Of a stretch of DNA of 64,000 bases, positions 10,976 through 23,394 are shown in pieces. Where the stretch lies: contig UWYS01000012.1 in NCBI GenBank assembly GCA_900291925.1, positions 682,001 through 746,000 of the forward strand. Direction: 5' to 3'. The notes under the pieces were generated by a model. That model was given only the letters and a program-made list of their open reading frames with translations, was not told where the DNA came from and searched no databases. The DNA comes from Thecaphora thlaspeos (taxonomy: Eukaryota; Basidiomycota; Ustilaginomycetes; Urocystidales; Glomosporiaceae). Each line of letters begins with the position of its first letter. Position 1 is the stretch's first letter. Position numbers and translations under genes: made by a program.

Positions 10976-13900
10976 ATGAAGGAGGAAGACGCGAGACCCG
11001 TCCCGCGCTCCTCGCCGAAGCGAGAGTCGTCGCCGCTCGAGAGCCTCGAGTCTAGCGACGACGACAACGCCGTCCAGCCGCAGCGCAGGCTCATCAAGCA
11101 CGAGAGCTCGGTGCCGCCCTCGCCCTCTCCCTCGTCGTCCAGGCAGGGCTCGCCGGCTGCCGCCGCTCGGTCTCTGCTTGCCTCGGCCCGGGCGCCGTTC
11201 AAGCTAAAGAGCCACATCGCCGAAGCCGAGGCCGACCCGGACCTCTACGGTCTAAGGCGCTCCGGCCGCGCGCCCAAGAAGCAGTACGTCGACGGCAGCG
11301 AGTCGGATGAGGCTGGGTCCAGCAGCGGTGCTAAGAGGCGGGTCAAGGCCGCAACATCGAGGCGTAGCTCAGCCAGGACGTCGGACGACGACGAAGACGA
11401 CGACGCCGCGGCCGACGATGCCGACGATGATGACCAGGACGGCGACGGCGACTTCCGCGACTCGTCCAAGAGCAAGGCGGTGAACCACAGCGGCGGCGGC
11501 GGCGGCAGCAGCAGCAGCAGCAGCAGGAAGTCGAAGCTGAAGTCCTCAAAGTTCTCTAAGTCGAGGAAGTCGGCGGCGGGGGCGGCGTCTGCCATCCCGA
11601 GGCTGTCGTCGGCCGACCTCGAGGCTTCGCGCATCTCGAGCCGCAACGGCAAGCGGATCCCCAACTACACCGACGACTACGCCGGCCTCAGCGAAGACGA
11701 CCCCTTCGAGGACGAGGCGGACCTCAAGGCGCAGCGGTGGGCTGCCGAGAGCGGCGCGACCGAGGAGGAGGAGGACGTTATCGAGGCCATCATCGGCCAC
11801 GAGCGTGACGAGAACCGGCTCGATGACAAGGAGGACATCCCCACCGAGAACATGCGCTTCGTCGTCAAGTGGAAGGGCTACTCGCACCTGCACGACACCC
11901 AGGAGCTCTACGAGTTCCTCAAGCGCTTCAAGGGCTTCAAGCGCGTCGACAACTACATCAAGCACGTCTTTATGCGCGAAAAGGCGCTGTTCGACGGCGG
12001 CTTCGCCTCGCGCGAGGACATTGAGACGCTCCAGATCGAAAAGGAGCGCCAGGCTGAGGCGATTGAGAGCTACAAGACGGTCGAGCGCATCATCGCCCAG
12101 CGCAACAACCCGGCCAACAAGGACATCGCTTACCCTCACCTCGCCTTCCTTTGCAAGTGGAAGGGGCTCCCCTACGCCGACTGCACATGGGAGGCTGAGG
12201 AGGAGATCAAGCAGATCGGCAAGCCGGCGATCGACCGGTACCTCGAGCGCTCGACGTCAGACATGGTCCCTTGGCGCAGCGAGAACTTCTCCAAGGGGCG
12301 GCCCAAGTACAAGCGGATGACCGAGCAGCCGGCCTACATCACGCCAGGCGGGACGCTCAAGGACTTTCAGATGACGGGTCTCAACTGGCTCGCCTACCTC
12401 TGGAGCAAGAAGGAGAACGGCATCCTCGCCGACGAGATGGGCCTCGGCAAGACGGTCCAGACGGTCTCGTTCCTCTCGTACCTCGTCCACTCGTGCTACC
12501 AGTACGGGCCGTTCCTCGTTGTCGTGCCGCTCTCGACGCTACCGGCGTGGATGAACCAGTTCGAGGTCTGGGCACCCGACCTCAACGTTATTGCCTACAT
12601 GGGCAACACGGCGAGCCGCCAGATGATCCGCGACTACGAGTTCTTCTACCAGCAGAAGGTCAAGTTCAATGTGCTCGTCACCACCTACGAGTTCATCCTC
12701 AAGGACCGCGCCGACCTCCAGCAGATCAAGTGGCAGTACCTCGCCGTCGATGAGGCGCACCGGCTCAAGAACAGCGATTCGCAGCTCTACGAGGCGCTCA
12801 AGAGCTTCAACGCGGCGGGCAAGCTGCTCATCACGGGAACGCCGCTGCAGAACAACGTCAAGGAGCTGATCGCGTTGCTCCACTTCCTCCGTCCGGACCA
12901 GTTCGACCTCAACGTCGACTTTGACCTCAACGAGGTCGACCAGACGATGATCAAGGACCTCCACGAGAAGCTCGACAACGTCATGCTGCGGCGGCTCAAG
13001 AAGGACGTTGTCAAGGAGATGCCGACCAAGTCGGAAAAGATCCTCCGCGTCGAGATGTCGGCGAAGCAGCAGCAGATGTACAAGGCGATCCTGACGCGCA
13101 ACTACTCGCTGCTGAGTGGCGCGTCGACGGCCCAGTTCTCGCTGCTCAACATCGCCATCGAGCTCAAGAAGGCTTCGAACCACCCGTACCTCTTCGACGG
13201 GACCGAGGCCATCTCGGACAACCGCGAGGAGACGCTCAAGGGCCTGGTGATGCACAGCGGCAAGATGGTGCTGCTCGACAAGCTGCTGGCCCGCCTCAAG
13301 GCCGACGGCCACCGCGTCCTCATCTTCAGCCAGATGGTCCGCATGCTCGACATCCTCTCCGACTACATGTCGCTCCGCGGCTACATCCACCAGCGCCTCG
13401 ACGGTACCATCTCGTCCGAAGTCCGCAAGAAGGCCATCGAGCACTTCAACGCCGAAGGGTCGCCCGACTTTGCCTTCCTCCTCTCGACGCGCGCCGGCGG
13501 ACTCGGCATCAACCTCGAGACGGCCGACACCGTCATCATCTTCGACAGCGACTGGAACCCCCAGAACGACCTCCAGGCTATGGCGCGTGCGCACCGCCTC
13601 AACTCCAAATTCCACGTCAGTGTCTTCCGCTTCCTCACAAAGGACACGGTCGAGGAGGACGTGCTCGAGCGCGCCAAGAAGAAGATGGTCCTCGAGTACG
13701 CCATCATCAACCAGATGGACACGTCCGGGACCAACTTTGCGGCCAAGTCGGGCGCCAAGAGCACGACCCAGTTCAGCAAAGAGGAACTCGGCGCGATCCT
13801 CAAGTTCGGCGCCCAAAACATGTTCAAGAGCGACAATGAGGACGGCCAGCAGAAGAAACTCGACGAGATGGACCTCGACGACATCCTGACCCACGCCGAG

Positions 13901-16342
13901 GCGCACGAAACCGAGGTCGACCCGACCGGCAGCTCTGCCGGTGGCCAGGGCTTCCTCCAGTCGTTCGCCCAGGTGCAGGACTTCAAGGCCGACGTCAGCT
14001 GGGACGACATCATCCCGCTCGAGGACCGCCTGAAGGCCGAGGAGGAGGAGCGTCAGAAGGCGGTCGAGGAAGCGGCGGCCTTCAGCTCCAACCGCAGGCG
14101 CGCCGCCGCCCAGGTCGCACCGGGCGCCTACGACGGCTCCGGCAACGGCGCCGACGGCTCGCCCGATACCAGCCGCAGTGCCGCGGCCTTCAAGCGCCAG
14201 CGCAAGACGGCCGCCCAGCGGTCGGTCGAGCTCAAGGAGCGCGACCTCCGCGTGCTGATCCGCGGCATCCAGCGCTGGGGCGACATCCGCTACCGCGGCG
14301 ATCCCATCATCCGCGAGGGCAAGCTCCACGACAAGAATCGCCAGGTGCTGATCCAGATCTCCGACGAGCTCGTCCACCTGTGCGAGGAGGCGGTGGCCGA
14401 GCACGCGGCTTTCATGCGAGGCAAGCAGGAGCGCGGCGAAGAGATTTCGTCGGCGCTGCGCCAGAAGGCGGTGCTCGTCAGCTGCCGCGGCATCACCGGC
14501 ATCAATGCCGAGACGGTGCTGGTCCGCCACTACGAACTCCGCCTCCTCTCCGAGACGCTCGACAACGTCCCGGACGTCTTGCAGTGGCGCATGCCGGTGG
14601 AGCACCTGAAGGCGACGCTCAACTGGGCCGGCGGCTGGAGCAACGACGATGACGCGATGCTGCTCGTCGGCATCTGGAAGTACGGCTTCGGCGCGTGGGA
14701 ACAGATCGAGGCGGATCCCGAGCTTGGCATAAAGGGCAAGTTCTTCCTCGAGGAGGGCAAGAAGGCCGGCCAGGAGTCGCACGCGGCCGAGAAGGATGCG
14801 CCGCCGAGCGGAACCTCGGGACCGCCGCAGGGCAAGGCTCGACCGATCCCTAACGCCATCCACCTGGTGAGGCGCGGCGACTATCTGCTCAAAGTGCTGC
14901 GCGAGCATGACGACACCACCAAGGCCTACCAGAAGGCACTGGCCGAGGGGCAAGTCAAGGGCAGCGGCGGTAGCTTGGCTCCCAAGAAGAAGGCGCGACG
15001 CAGTGCTTCGCCCAGCCGCGCCTCCCCCGCCCCTGGCGGTGGTCGTGCAGCGGGACGTTCGTCTGCCGCAGCGGCGGCGGCAGCCGACAAGAAAGGGGGC
15101 CGACCGACGCCGGTCTACTCATCGGACTCGTCGGAGGAGGCGCACTACTCGAGCATGGACGAAGCCGAATGCAAGGAGCTGATGCGCCCTTGCAAGCGTC
15201 AGCTGAAGCGCCTCCGCGACGGCACCGACCACCTCGACCGCGATCAGAAGGTGGCCACGTTAAAGGAGTGCCTCTCGGCCGTCGGCGGACACATCGACGC
15301 GCTGCTCGAGGGCAAGTTTGCCTTGCTCCCCGCAAAGGAGCGCGAGAAGTGGTTCGACCACCTGTGGGCCTTTTCGGCCTTCTTCTGGCCCAAGAAGGTC
15401 AAGCCTTCGAAGCTGAGGACCATCTTTGACAAGCTGATCGGCAACGGAGCCGGAGTAGCGCCCTTGGCGTCGGCGGCGGCGGCGGCGGCTGCACCGGCAA
15501 CAGCAGGAGCGACGGCCGGGGAGGGTGCGTCCACGGTAGGGGCCGCGGCAAGCGCAACGACGATGACCGCAGCATCGCCCAGCGCGTCCGCCAACACCCA
15601 AGCGGCAGCAGCAGCGGTACCGGCAGGCGCATCGTCGACCTCCGCCAACGGCCACGTCTCGGAGAGCATCAAGCGCAAGGCCTCTGGCAGCGGCGGTACG
15701 CCTCTGCCCGAGGGTCCCATCCCGAAGAAGACGCGGACTTCGGACGTCCACCACGCTGCCGCCTCGGCGGCGCAACGGTCGACGCTCTACTCTCCCAGCC
15801 CGAGCGCCGCGCTGCCCTCGTCGTACATGAACGGCTACCCGCCCCAACCGCCTCCTCCCGCTGCGGCGAGCGACCGCGACTCCTATCCTCCACCTCCGCC
15901 TCCTGGCTCGGCCGGCGGCTACGGCGGCCACAGCAGCAGCAGCAGCGGCAACGGGGGCGGCGGCTACGCTCACGGGCACGGCTACGGCCATGCGCGCGAC
16001 TCCTACCTGGCGCATCTTCCTCTGCCTTCCTCGCACGATCGAAGAGAGAGCGGCGGCGGCGGATACCGCGATCGGGAGAGGGGCGAGCACCACAGGGACC
16101 GCGAGCGCGATCACATCCGAGAGCGAGAGCGAGAGCGAGACCGCGACATGAGGGAGAGGGAGTGGGATCGAGAGAGGTACGGCGCCTCTTCGTCCGGCGG
16201 CGGCGGAGGCTACGCGGCGGCGCCTCCCGCGATGAACGGCGGAAGCCCCTATAACGGCCACCATTACCCGCATCCGCACCATGGATACCACCATGGGCAG
16301 GGCGGCGGTGGACACCACGGCGGATACGATTACAGAAGATAG
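10976..16342 (+). CDS. CHD1: CHD1-type chromatin remodelling ATPase
   Basis: An ATP-dependent nucleosome-spacing remodeller of the CHD1 family, 1,788 residues from one exon. The first residues are acidic/serine-rich and disordered. Chromodomain 1 lies at about 266-345 ([20 protein letters not shown]) and chromodomain 2 at about 368-425 ([18 protein letters not shown]). The Snf2 ATPase has the P-loop DEMGLGKT at 486-493, DEAH near 592, and helicase-C motifs [12 protein letters not shown] and [18 protein letters not shown] around 840-870. A SANT/SLIDE-like DNA-binding region begins near 1083 ([16 protein letters not shown]). A CHCT/DUF4208 domain covers about 1396-1490 ([18 protein letters not shown]). 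The C-terminus is low-complexity with an Arg-Glu/Arg-Asp repeat near 1700. ATG 10976 was chosen because the open frame upstream is leader-like. Motif VI reads [10 protein letters not shown] where most Snf2 proteins have RIGQK. Confidence 0.96.
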   Translation: MKEEDARPVPRSSPKRESSPLESLESSDDDNAVQPQRRLIKHESSVPPSPSPSSSRQGSPAAAARSLLASARAPFKLKSHIAEAEADPDLYGLRRSGRAPKKQYVDGSESDEAGSSSGAKRRVKAATSRRSSARTSDDDEDDDAAADDADDDDQDGDGDFRDSSKSKAVNHSGGGGGSSSSSSRKSKLKSSKFSKSRKSAAGAASAIPRLSSADLEASRISSRNGKRIPNYTDDYAGLSEDDPFEDEADLKAQRWAAESGATEEEEDVIEAIIGHERDENRLDDKEDIPTENMRFVVKWKGYSHLHDTQELYEFLKRFKGFKRVDNYIKHVFMREKALFDGGFASREDIETLQIEKERQAEAIESYKTVERIIAQRNNPANKDIAYPHLAFLCKWKGLPYADCTWEAEEEIKQIGKPAIDRYLERSTSDMVPWRSENFSKGRPKYKRMTEQPAYITPGGTLKDFQMTGLNWLAYLWSKKENGILADEMGLGKTVQTVSFLSYLVHSCYQYGPFLVVVPLSTLPAWMNQFEVWAPDLNVIAYMGNTASRQMIRDYEFFYQQKVKFNVLVTTYEFILKDRADLQQIKWQYLAVDEAHRLKNSDSQLYEALKSFNAAGKLLITGTPLQNNVKELIALLHFLRPDQFDLNVDFDLNEVDQTMIKDLHEKLDNVMLRRLKKDVVKEMPTKSEKILRVEMSAKQQQMYKAILTRNYSLLSGASTAQFSLLNIAIELKKASNHPYLFDGTEAISDNREETLKGLVMHSGKMVLLDKLLARLKADGHRVLIFSQMVRMLDILSDYMSLRGYIHQRLDGTISSEVRKKAIEHFNAEGSPDFAFLLSTRAGGLGINLETADTVIIFDSDWNPQNDLQAMARAHRLNSKFHVSVFRFLTKDTVEEDVLERAKKKMVLEYAIINQMDTSGTNFAAKSGAKSTTQFSKEELGAILKFGAQNMFKSDNEDGQQKKLDEMDLDDILTHAEAHETEVDPTGSSAGGQGFLQSFAQVQDFKADVSWDDIIPLEDRLKAEEEERQKAVEEAAAFSSNRRRAAAQVAPGAYDGSGNGADGSPDTSRSAAAFKRQRKTAAQRSVELKERDLRVLIRGIQRWGDIRYRGDPIIREGKLHDKNRQVLIQISDELVHLCEEAVAEHAAFMRGKQERGEEISSALRQKAVLVSCRGITGINAETVLVRHYELRLLSETLDNVPDVLQWRMPVEHLKATLNWAGGWSNDDDAMLLVGIWKYGFGAWEQIEADPELGIKGKFFLEEGKKAGQESHAAEKDAPPSGTSGPPQGKARPIPNAIHLVRRGDYLLKVLREHDDTTKAYQKALAEGQVKGSGGSLAPKKKARRSASPSRASPAPGGGRAAGRSSAAAAAAADKKGGRPTPVYSSDSSEEAHYSSMDEAECKELMRPCKRQLKRLRDGTDHLDRDQKVATLKECLSAVGGHIDALLEGKFALLPAKEREKWFDHLWAFSAFFWPKKVKPSKLRTIFDKLIGNGAGVAPLASAAAAAAAPATAGATAGEGASTVGAAASATTMTAASPSASANTQAAAAAVPAGASSTSANGHVSESIKRKASGSGGTPLPEGPIPKKTRTSDVHHAAASAAQRSTLYSPSPSAALPSSYMNGYPPQPPPPAAASDRDSYPPPPPPGSAGGYGGHSSSSSGNGGGGYAHGHGYGHARDSYLAHLPLPSSHDRRESGGGGYRDRERGEHHRDRERDHIRERERERDRDMREREWDRERYGASSSGGGGGYAAAPPAMNGGSPYNGHHYPHPHHGYHHGQGGGGHHGGYDYRR

Positions 16343-16362
16343 GACGAGGAAGAGGTGATCGT

Positions 16363-16393
<31 letters not shown>

Positions 16394-16799
16394 GACAGCA
16401 GCAGGGTGCTTCTCGTTCCGTGTTGTTTCGTTCCGTCTCGATTCGTCTCGCATCGTCGGCTCGTCCCGAAATCTTCCCCCCGCACATCTCAATCAGGAAG
16501 CTATGTAGTCCATCCACCTCCCTTCATCGACTCATCACCAAGTTCCCTAAAAGTCACTCGTCGGCATTCGTTCTCAATTCATGCGTTTTCGCTCGTGATC
16601 CGCTTTCGATGCTAGTCGGTTGGGCGATCGCGCGGCGGGAGTGGGTCGTAGTCACACGACTCGACGGTGCTGATGCCCATCGTTGGAGTTTGGGCGTTCA
16701 TCGTCGCTCTACACCTCGTCCTACACAGCCGACTGTGATCGTCTTCCTGGTGCTCTTCCTCGTCCTCGTCCTCGTCCTCTTCAGCTTTCAATGCGCATG
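16343..16799. other. Convergent 3' spacer
   Basis: 457 bases between the CHD1 stop and the stop of the minus-strand unknown gene. It holds a short GTC/CGT run right after the CHD1 stop and otherwise only presumed 3' UTR sequence. No further gene is seen. Confidence 0.6.
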
Positions 16800-19119
16800 C
16801 TACTCATCCACCAACTCATCTTCCTCTTCCACTTCCTCTTCTCTTTCCGCTCCGGACCACTCGTCATCTGCATCACTAAGCTCTTCTTCCTTTTTGACCA
16901 CCGTCGGCGCCGGAGAAGCAGGCGTGACGTCGTTCGAGAGTGGATTGAATCCGGGTCCTCGTCGTGCGATTGCGACGGTGGTGGTGGGCCTTGAAGGTGT
17001 GGAGGTGTTGGAGGAAGATGTGGACGTGTCGACGGTGCGGCTGGTGCGGATCGCGCCGGGAGCGGAAAGCGGAGAGGGAAAGGTCGTTGAGGTCGTGTCG
17101 AAGGTCGCGCCTCCTGTCGTTGGTTCTTCTGTTGCTTCTCGCTTGAGCGTCAAGGTAATGGTGAGATCGTCGTCGACGGTGCGAGGCGAGGTTTGACGTT
17201 CAGGCTCGTGTTCATCGGCCTCGTCCACTGCTACCTTTAGCTTGATGCTGCTGTCGGGGGCCGGAGGGTTCTTCTTCTTGACCCGGCGCATGCCAATGAA
17301 CGTCACCTCGTCGTTCAGGCCCTTGTCGCTCTCGCGCTGCCGCTGCTCGGGCTTGCTGGGCTTGCTGGGCTCGCTCGGTGCAGCTTCGGGCGTTCCGGTA
17401 GGTGCGGGGCGGTCACTCGGTGCTGTAGACGGCTTGGCGGCGTCGGGGAGCGATGGCGAGAAATCATAGCAGGTCGGACGGTGGTGCTTGGGTTTGAATC
17501 CTTGCTGCTCTGGCTCGAGTCTTGTCTGAGGCGTTGAAGCCGCCGAGGACGTGGCTTCTTGCACTGCTCCGGTCGACGGCGCCGGGGCTGTCTTCGGCTT
17601 CTCTGTCTCCTTGTCTGACCCGGTGGCGATGGCATTTTCAGGATTGGCGCGATGCTTGAAACGGTCCATCTTGAGGCGAGGGTCCTCGGTTTTGCGTCCG
17701 GCTACAGCTGGCCGAGACGAGATCAGCTCACGAGCAGGACCTTCTGCACTGTTGCCCGCTGCCTTTCGAGAGGCCTCCGAAGACTCGAATGCTCGCGAGA
17801 GAGCCAACAGCTCGTCGAGGTACTTGTTGATCTCGTCCTGCGTTACGGCGCAACGAGATGTAAAGAATCAGTATGGCTCGCAGTGGCCCTACCGCTCCAG
17901 ACCTGTGGTCGGTGGCGGTCACTCACCTCGCTGTTGCCTGACGGAGCGGCCGTCTTTGCCGCACCAGCGCTACAGCTTGGTCGCGACTCGTTTAGTTGAA
18001 CAGGTTCGTCTTGCGCCGTCCTGTCTGTCCTCGAGCTCGCCTTCGATGACGAGGCAGACGGACACTCTTCTCGAGGGTGCGACTCCGACCTTGCTTCCTT
18101 GCGTGGTCTGTCGAGATCGCCATCCCTGTCGCCGCCCTCGTTGCGCGTAGAGGACGCTGTCCTCTTCGAAGTCGACTTGGGCTCTTGGTCGTTGTTGGTT
18201 CTGTCGGACCTCTGGTCCTCCCGACCGCTGGCCAGCTCGCGGGGCCTGCGCGAGGTATCATCTCTCCTCACAAAGAACTACGCCGGCGAAGCGTTGGCAA
18301 GCACATCAAAAAAGGGAAAGGTCAGAGGAATTCGGCCAGCTTTGGAGGAAAAGGGATCCCGCCTTGAGGCCTCACCCTCTTGTCGGAGGCGATGGCAAAA
18401 CGGCGCTGGTTGCCGCCCGCCCGGAAGATGTGAGCCGGCGTGCCCGTCCGTGCGTAGTCGTCTAGTTCGAGACCGTGAGGCAGATTGTGGTGCAGGTAGT
18501 GCTCGATCCTCCTGCTACCCTCCGCAATCTCCCAGCGCATCGAGGAAAAGACTGTGGTGCGGTCGTTCTCATCGCTAAGCGTCATCGGGTAGAGGGTGAG
18601 CTCAATCTGGGACACGTTGGCTGTGTAGTTCAAGCAGTGGAGGGAGTCACCGTGGGTTGAGAAGAGAGTCAAGAGCAAAGTCAGGCTCATCCATCGGTAA
18701 GGTAGAGAAGCGAAGGCCGACAGAGCGTCGAAGGAGGACTGAAACCTACCTGGCTTCCAGAGAGGGTGGCGGTATCGGTTGAAGCACTTTATACTTCCGC
18801 CGAGCAGCCATCCCATTCTCCAGACGAGCGGCCTGACGTTGGGGTTGTCGTCCCAGTTGGTTTTCACCTCTATGCGGAAGCCGATCCAGTCCTCTTCGCC
18901 GGGCGGTGTGAGCAGGCGGCCCTGGGTGTCGTTCGGGAACGAGAAGCAGATGTCGAAGCGAGTGTGGCGCGGCAGCTTGACTCGCGAGAACATGTGGCGT
19001 GCTTGTGGGCCAAAGATGCGGACATCGTTCTCGATGCACGAATACTCTGGGTCGAGGTGGGTGTTGAGGCCACAGCCCTCGGGCGCGAGCCAGGCCACGC
19101 ACTCCCTCACCTCGGGCAT
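16800..19119 (-). CDS. Unrecognised protein, 667 aa, four exons
   Basis: I do not recognise this protein. Exons: 19119..18750, 18620..18376, 18277..17927 and 17837..16800; introns have GTAGGT, GTGAGG and GTGAGT donors with CAG/TAG acceptors, and all phases agree. The N-terminal 200 residues look like one folded, aromatic-rich domain: VAWLAPEGCGLNTHLDPEYS, WIGFRIEVKTNWDDNPNVRP, MGWLLGGSIKCFNRYRHPLW, and across intron 1 ANVSQIELTLYPM. It ends RRFAIASDKRFFVRRDD across the second intron. After that the chain is charged and disordered (Arg/Asp/Glu/Ser/Thr/Pro-rich), with a short helical patch DEINKYLDELLALSRAFE in exon 4. The C-terminus is strongly acidic (EEEVEEEDELVDE). No signal peptide or membrane segment is apparent. 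It is transcribed divergently from another unknown gene at 19948. A nuclear or scaffold role would be a guess. Confidence 0.75.
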
Positions 19120-19947
19120 GTCGAGCGAAGTGGGAAGGCTTGTCGAAGGGGGGCCAGAGACGAGCGGTCGAGGTGGCGGTAGGCGGACAGCAAAGCGTAC
19201 GTTCGGAGAGCGTGGTGGTAGCGGCGGAGAGGGTTGGAAAGAAGAGGGAGATATTTGACGGTGGTAGTTGGTGGATGAGCGGGTGAGGGGTGGGCTAAGG
19301 TCGCGGCCATGCTTATTTCTTGGTCCTTTGGGCCTCGCCTGCGCCTCGCTCCGTCGCCAGGCGTCCTTGGTGCTTGGTGCACTCTGGTGCAGCCGCGGAA
19401 GGGCCGACCTGGAGCCAGGCCGGCGGGCAGCTCTGCGCGTTGTGGAGGTGGCGCCGTGCGTGTGTGCGTCTTGCCGGTTGCCTGGAGGCAGGGCAAGCAA
19501 ATAAGAAACTGAGAAAAGGTTTCAACGGTCCGGCGAATCCCTCTCTCTCCCTCGTCCGGTCCATCTCGGACTCGAGCCGGGCCGTCCGAGTGAGTGTAGC
19601 CAAGCTTGCTGCAAGCTTTTGGGTAGTTTCGGATGGTGTCCGCTGGGGATCTTACCTGCCAGGCGGATGCGAGGCCATAGCCAGCTCGCTGTTGATGAGC
19701 TCCTGGATCGGTGGTGGGAAGGGACGGTGGGGCGGCCGCGAGCGCAACGCAACGCAGCGTCCGAGCTCGGACCGCCCGGCCCGCTAGCCAGTCGGCCCGT
19801 CCCCGTTGCGGGTGGGCGGGCAAACCTTAACGCTGTTTGAATCTCTCGGTGTAGTAGTTGCCTGGTCCGCTCTCCTGCTCCTGCTCCATCTATCACCTGA
19901 CTCCATATCGTGGAAACCAAAATCTCACGGCCCGGCGCCTTTCCGAT
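19120..19947. promoter_or_regulatory. Divergent promoter of two unknown genes
   Basis: 828 bases separate the start codons of the two unrecognised genes, so both promoters must lie here. The minus-strand frame stays open upstream of 19119 to 19500, but there is no further in-frame ATG close by and the composition is leader-like. No TATA box is obvious. Confidence 0.55.
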
Positions 19948-21484
19948 ATGCCCACGCTCGAGAGACACTACGCCGCTTGGTTCGACAGCCCGTCTCAGCC
20001 CACGCACAAGGAACGAATTCTTGACGACTTTTACGACGTCGACATCGGACTCGTTACCCGTCTCGAGATCGCCGGCGTCATCGGCGAGAGGACCGTCTTT
20101 AACCTCAACCCCCAAGTCTTTCCGAATGGCGCCAACATCCTCGTCGCCATGGACGACGAGACTGACTTCACCGCCGCCTGGTCGGCCCTGGTCGGTCACG
20201 AGGAGGGAGTGGAAATTTGGCAGATGTTAGAGGCTGCTCCTTTACGTCCTCACAAACTGCGGACGCACCCAGGAGGAGGCCGTCTCGGTGACGAGGTGGT
20301 TCATTGTTGTCGAGGTTGTCGCGCTCGACAAGGAGGTTTACGCCGAGATCGGCGAGGAGTGGGGGCCGTGGACGGTGGACATGACGACGAGGAGCTGGCT
20401 CACCGACGAGCTGAGGGCGGGCTATCCGGCCCACAAGAGCCCCTTCTGCACCCTAACGAGGCCCATTCAGGCGTTTGGCGAGGACTGGACGGTGAGAGCA
20501 CAACCTTTTGAGCAACATCGGTGCTCGACGAAGAGAGGAGCAACTGATCGCTCTGCCTCCCCTTGCTTACTTCGCTTCAGTCCCCGACGACGGAGATCGA
20601 CGAGGTGTGCGAGCGTCTGCGGATGCTCGGACTCGCTCCGACCAACCTTCCGCGACCCAAGACGCCAGAGGTGGAAGCCGTGTCAACCGCTGCCGCTGCC
20701 CAAGGGAAGTGGAAGAAGGTCCCGGTGACCGCCCAGGTGCGAGATGGGACACGCATCGTCCGCGAGATCAGGAAGAGGGGGGATCGAGCAACGCAGAGAC
20801 ATAAGGACGAGGTGGATTTTGCAGGAAGATCGACTCGAGAAGAAGGTCGCTCAAGGAACCAGGAGTCGGACGACCTGGGGGCCGACGAAGAACGGTTCGT
20901 CGACGAGGTCCAGCCGAAAGCGCCTCGGAATATCATCCACGATGCTCACAAAGCGGTGAGTCGCGCCGCTCTGTCCGAGCAACATCAGAACGGCTTAGCC
21001 GGGCCCTTCCTGACCCTCCCCCTTCCCATGCTCATCCCCTCGCTCACCCTTACAGATCGGACGCCGTATCAGCCCCCGGTTCGAAGCCAAGACGCCCGAG
21101 GGCCGGTACAACGCCATGCTCGCCACCATACGCCCGCTCCGACTCTCCCTACCTCCACCCCTTCCGACCTCCGAACAAACCACCTGGTCCCTCTACCGCA
21201 CCTACCTGGGCGAGGACTTCCACTTCTACAAATCCGTCCCGAAGAGGTGTAAAGATGCCTACGAAACTGCACGAGTACACCTGGAGCTGGTGAACGAAGC
21301 ATCGTCGGACGACGACGACAAACACTGCGGCGGGAGGGTGGAGCGGAGGATGAAGATAGTTGTCAATGGTTGGGTCTATAGTGGAGATGAGAGAGGGAGG
21401 AAGGCGTCGATCGTGTTGGAACCGGTGAAAGTGAGGAAGGAGAGGGAGAGGACGGGTGGGAAGAGGTTGGTCAGAGGTGTGTGA
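19948..21484 (+). CDS. Unrecognised protein, about 448 aa, with apparent +1 frameshift
   Basis: I do not recognise this protein. It starts at ATG 19948 (MPTLERHYAAWFDSPSQPTH). Frame 1 reads well to about 20232; from about 20231 the protein-like reading continues in the next frame (LLLYVLTNCGRTQEEAVSV, then TRWFIVVEVVALDKEVYAE). No good intron fits, so one extra base near 20228-20233 is the simplest reading. After it, exon 1 ends in phase at 20491 (GTGAGA donor), exon 3 is 20581..20955, and the last exon is 21056..21484; both later introns have clean GTGAGA/GTGAGT donors and CAG acceptors. The segment before the shift (FTAAWSALVGHEEGVEIWQM) runs smoothly into the helix after it. The middle is Pro/Lys/Arg-rich and the last exon has a compact part (WSLYRTYLGEDFHFYKSVPK). 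No membrane segment is clear. It could be a sequencing error, a recoded gene or a recent pseudogene. Confidence 0.65.
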
Positions 21485-21729
21485 GTGGTAACGGGCGAGA
21501 TGGAACAGGAAGATGGAACGATGGCGAGGTACAAGATCGGTCACAGGGTCGTCGTGGCTCAGCACAGGCGGAACGATTCCGCGACAACGTCCACTCCTGC
21601 ATCACGCGAAAGATCGAGGAGGGGGTTGCTGTATGTCTAAAGGATGTTTTGAAGAAATGTACGCGTTACAATCGACTGACAATATGACAAGAGAGAAAAC
21701 AAGCGTATCGACAACCGACGATTTACTTC

Positions 21730-23394
21730 CTACTTGGCGACGGTGGGGCCGGCCGCGGCGACCTCTGCCGAGACGTCGGGGGCGTACTTGCCAAAGTTGG
21801 CGTGGAACAGACCGGCAAGGTTCTGGACCTCGCGGTTGAAGGCCTCCTTGTCGGACCAGGCCGAGGCCGGGTTGAGCAGGTCGTCCGGAACGCCCTCAAC
21901 CTTCTTGGGCACCTCGAGGTTGAACGTGGTGAAGGTCTCGTACTCGGCCTTGGCGAGGCTGCCGTTGTGGATGGCGTCGATGATCTTGCGCGTGTACTTG
22001 AGGGGGCATCGCTTGCCGACGCCAAACTTGCCGCCGACCCAGCCCGTGTTGACGAGGTAGACGTCGGCCTTGTGCTGCTGCATGCGCTCCGCCAGCATCG
22101 AGGCGTAGACGCGCGGGTGCAAGACGAGGAAAGGCTGGCCGTAGCATGCCGAGAAGGTGACCGAAGGCTCCAGGATGCCCTCCTCGGTACCTGGCGTCTT
22201 GGACGTGTAGCCGGCGATGAAGTGGTACTGGGCCTGGTCCGAGGTGAGCTTCGAGACGGGCGGGAGCACGCCGTAGGCGTCGCAGGTGAGCATGATGATG
22301 TTCTTGGGCGGCGAGTTGGCCATGCAGGGGATGCGCGCGTTGGGGATGTACTCGATCGGGTAGGCGCAGCGCGTGTTCTCGGTGATCGAGGCGTCCTCGT
22401 AGTCTGCGATGCGGGTGTGCTTGTCGTAGACGACGTTTTCGAGGATGGAGCCGTAGCGAATGGCGTTGTAGATCTCAGGCTCCTTCTCGGCAGAGAGGCC
22501 GATCGTCTTGGCGTAGCAGCCGCCCTCGATGTTGGCGACACCCGTGTCGGTCCAGACGTGCTCGTCGTCGCCAATCAGGGCGCGCGTGGGGTCGGCCGAG
22601 AGCGTCGTCTTGCCGGTGCCCGAGAGACCAAAGAAGAGGGTCACGTCGCCGTCCTGTCCGACGTTGGCGGACGAGTGGAGCGAGAGCTGCTTGAACTTGA
22701 CGGGCTGGAGGTAGTGCATCACGGAGAACACACCCTTCTTCATCTCGCCGGCGTACTCGGTGCCGAGGATGACCATCTCGCGGCGCTTGAAGTTGATCTC
22801 GACCGACGTCGTCGACGTCATGCCGGCGGTGAAACGGTTGGCGGGGAACTGGCCGGCGTTGTAGATGATAAAATCCGGCTCGCCAAAGTTGTCGAGCTCC
22901 TCCTCGGTCGGTCGGATGAGCATGTTGTGCATGAAGAGGGCGTGGTAGGCGCGGGCGCAGATGACGCGGACCTTGATGCGGTACTTGGGGTCCCAGCAGG
23001 CGAAGCCGTCGAAGACGTAGATGTCCTCGCGCGTATTGAGGTAGTCGATGGCGCGCTCACGGTTGATCTCAAAGGTGTGCTCGTCCATCTTGATGTTGAC
23101 GGGCCCCCACCAGACGTGATCCTTGGACGTCTCCTCGAAGACGATGCGCTTGTCCTTGGGCGAACGACCCGTCTTCTTGCCGGAGAAGTTGATGAGCGCA
23201 CCGGTCGACGAGATGACGGCGCCCTCCTTCTGGATGGCGTCCTCGTACAGCTGGGCGACGGGGGCGTTGCGCTTGAGGTGGATCTTGTCCATGTCGAAGC
23301 CGGCATCGGAGAAGAGTTTCAGGTTCTCACCGAGCAGCGTGTAGTGCGGGTTGTGGGTGTGGAGGTCATCATGGTGGTTGCCGGGCGAAGTCAT
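21730..23394 (-). CDS. PCK1: Phosphoenolpyruvate carboxykinase (ATP)
   Basis: ATP-dependent PEP carboxykinase converts oxaloacetate and ATP to PEP, CO2 and ADP, the committed step of gluconeogenesis in the cytosol. The product is 554 residues from a single exon, the usual fungal size. Visible motifs are the substrate-binding [20 protein letters not shown] region, the kinase-1a P-loop [14 protein letters not shown] at about 253-266, the kinase-2 segment IGDDEHVW, and the conserved [20 protein letters not shown] near the C-terminus. ATG 23394 ([15 protein letters not shown]) was chosen; the frame stays open for another 144 bases upstream but with leader-like Pro/His composition. The stop is convergent with the unknown gene, 245 bases apart. 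Glucose repression is expected from the family but not shown by a site I could identify. Confidence 0.97.
   Translation of the reverse strand: MTSPGNHHDDLHTHNPHYTLLGENLKLFSDAGFDMDKIHLKRNAPVAQLYEDAIQKEGAVISSTGALINFSGKKTGRSPKDKRIVFEETSKDHVWWGPVNIKMDEHTFEINRERAIDYLNTREDIYVFDGFACWDPKYRIKVRVICARAYHALFMHNMLIRPTEEELDNFGEPDFIIYNAGQFPANRFTAGMTSTTSVEINFKRREMVILGTEYAGEMKKGVFSVMHYLQPVKFKQLSLHSSANVGQDGDVTLFFGLSGTGKTTLSADPTRALIGDDEHVWTDTGVANIEGGCYAKTIGLSAEKEPEIYNAIRYGSILENVVYDKHTRIADYEDASITENTRCAYPIEYIPNARIPCMANSPPKNIIMLTCDAYGVLPPVSKLTSDQAQYHFIAGYTSKTPGTEEGILEPSVTFSACYGQPFLVLHPRVYASMLAERMQQHKADVYLVNTGWVGGKFGVGKRCPLKYTRKIIDAIHNGSLAKAEYETFTTFNLEVPKKVEGVPDDLLNPASAWSDKEAFNREVQNLAGLFHANFGKYAPDVSAEVAAAGPTVAK

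Noticed and set aside
12539..14953. 804-codon open frame on the minus strand
   Set aside because: It is the exact antisense of the CHD1 ATPase and has repetitive Leu/Val/Arg/Glu composition from mirrored GC-rich codons, with no motif.
15260..16492. 410-codon minus-strand frame
   Set aside because: Antisense of the low-complexity CHD1 C-terminus; Arg/Ala/Val runs only.
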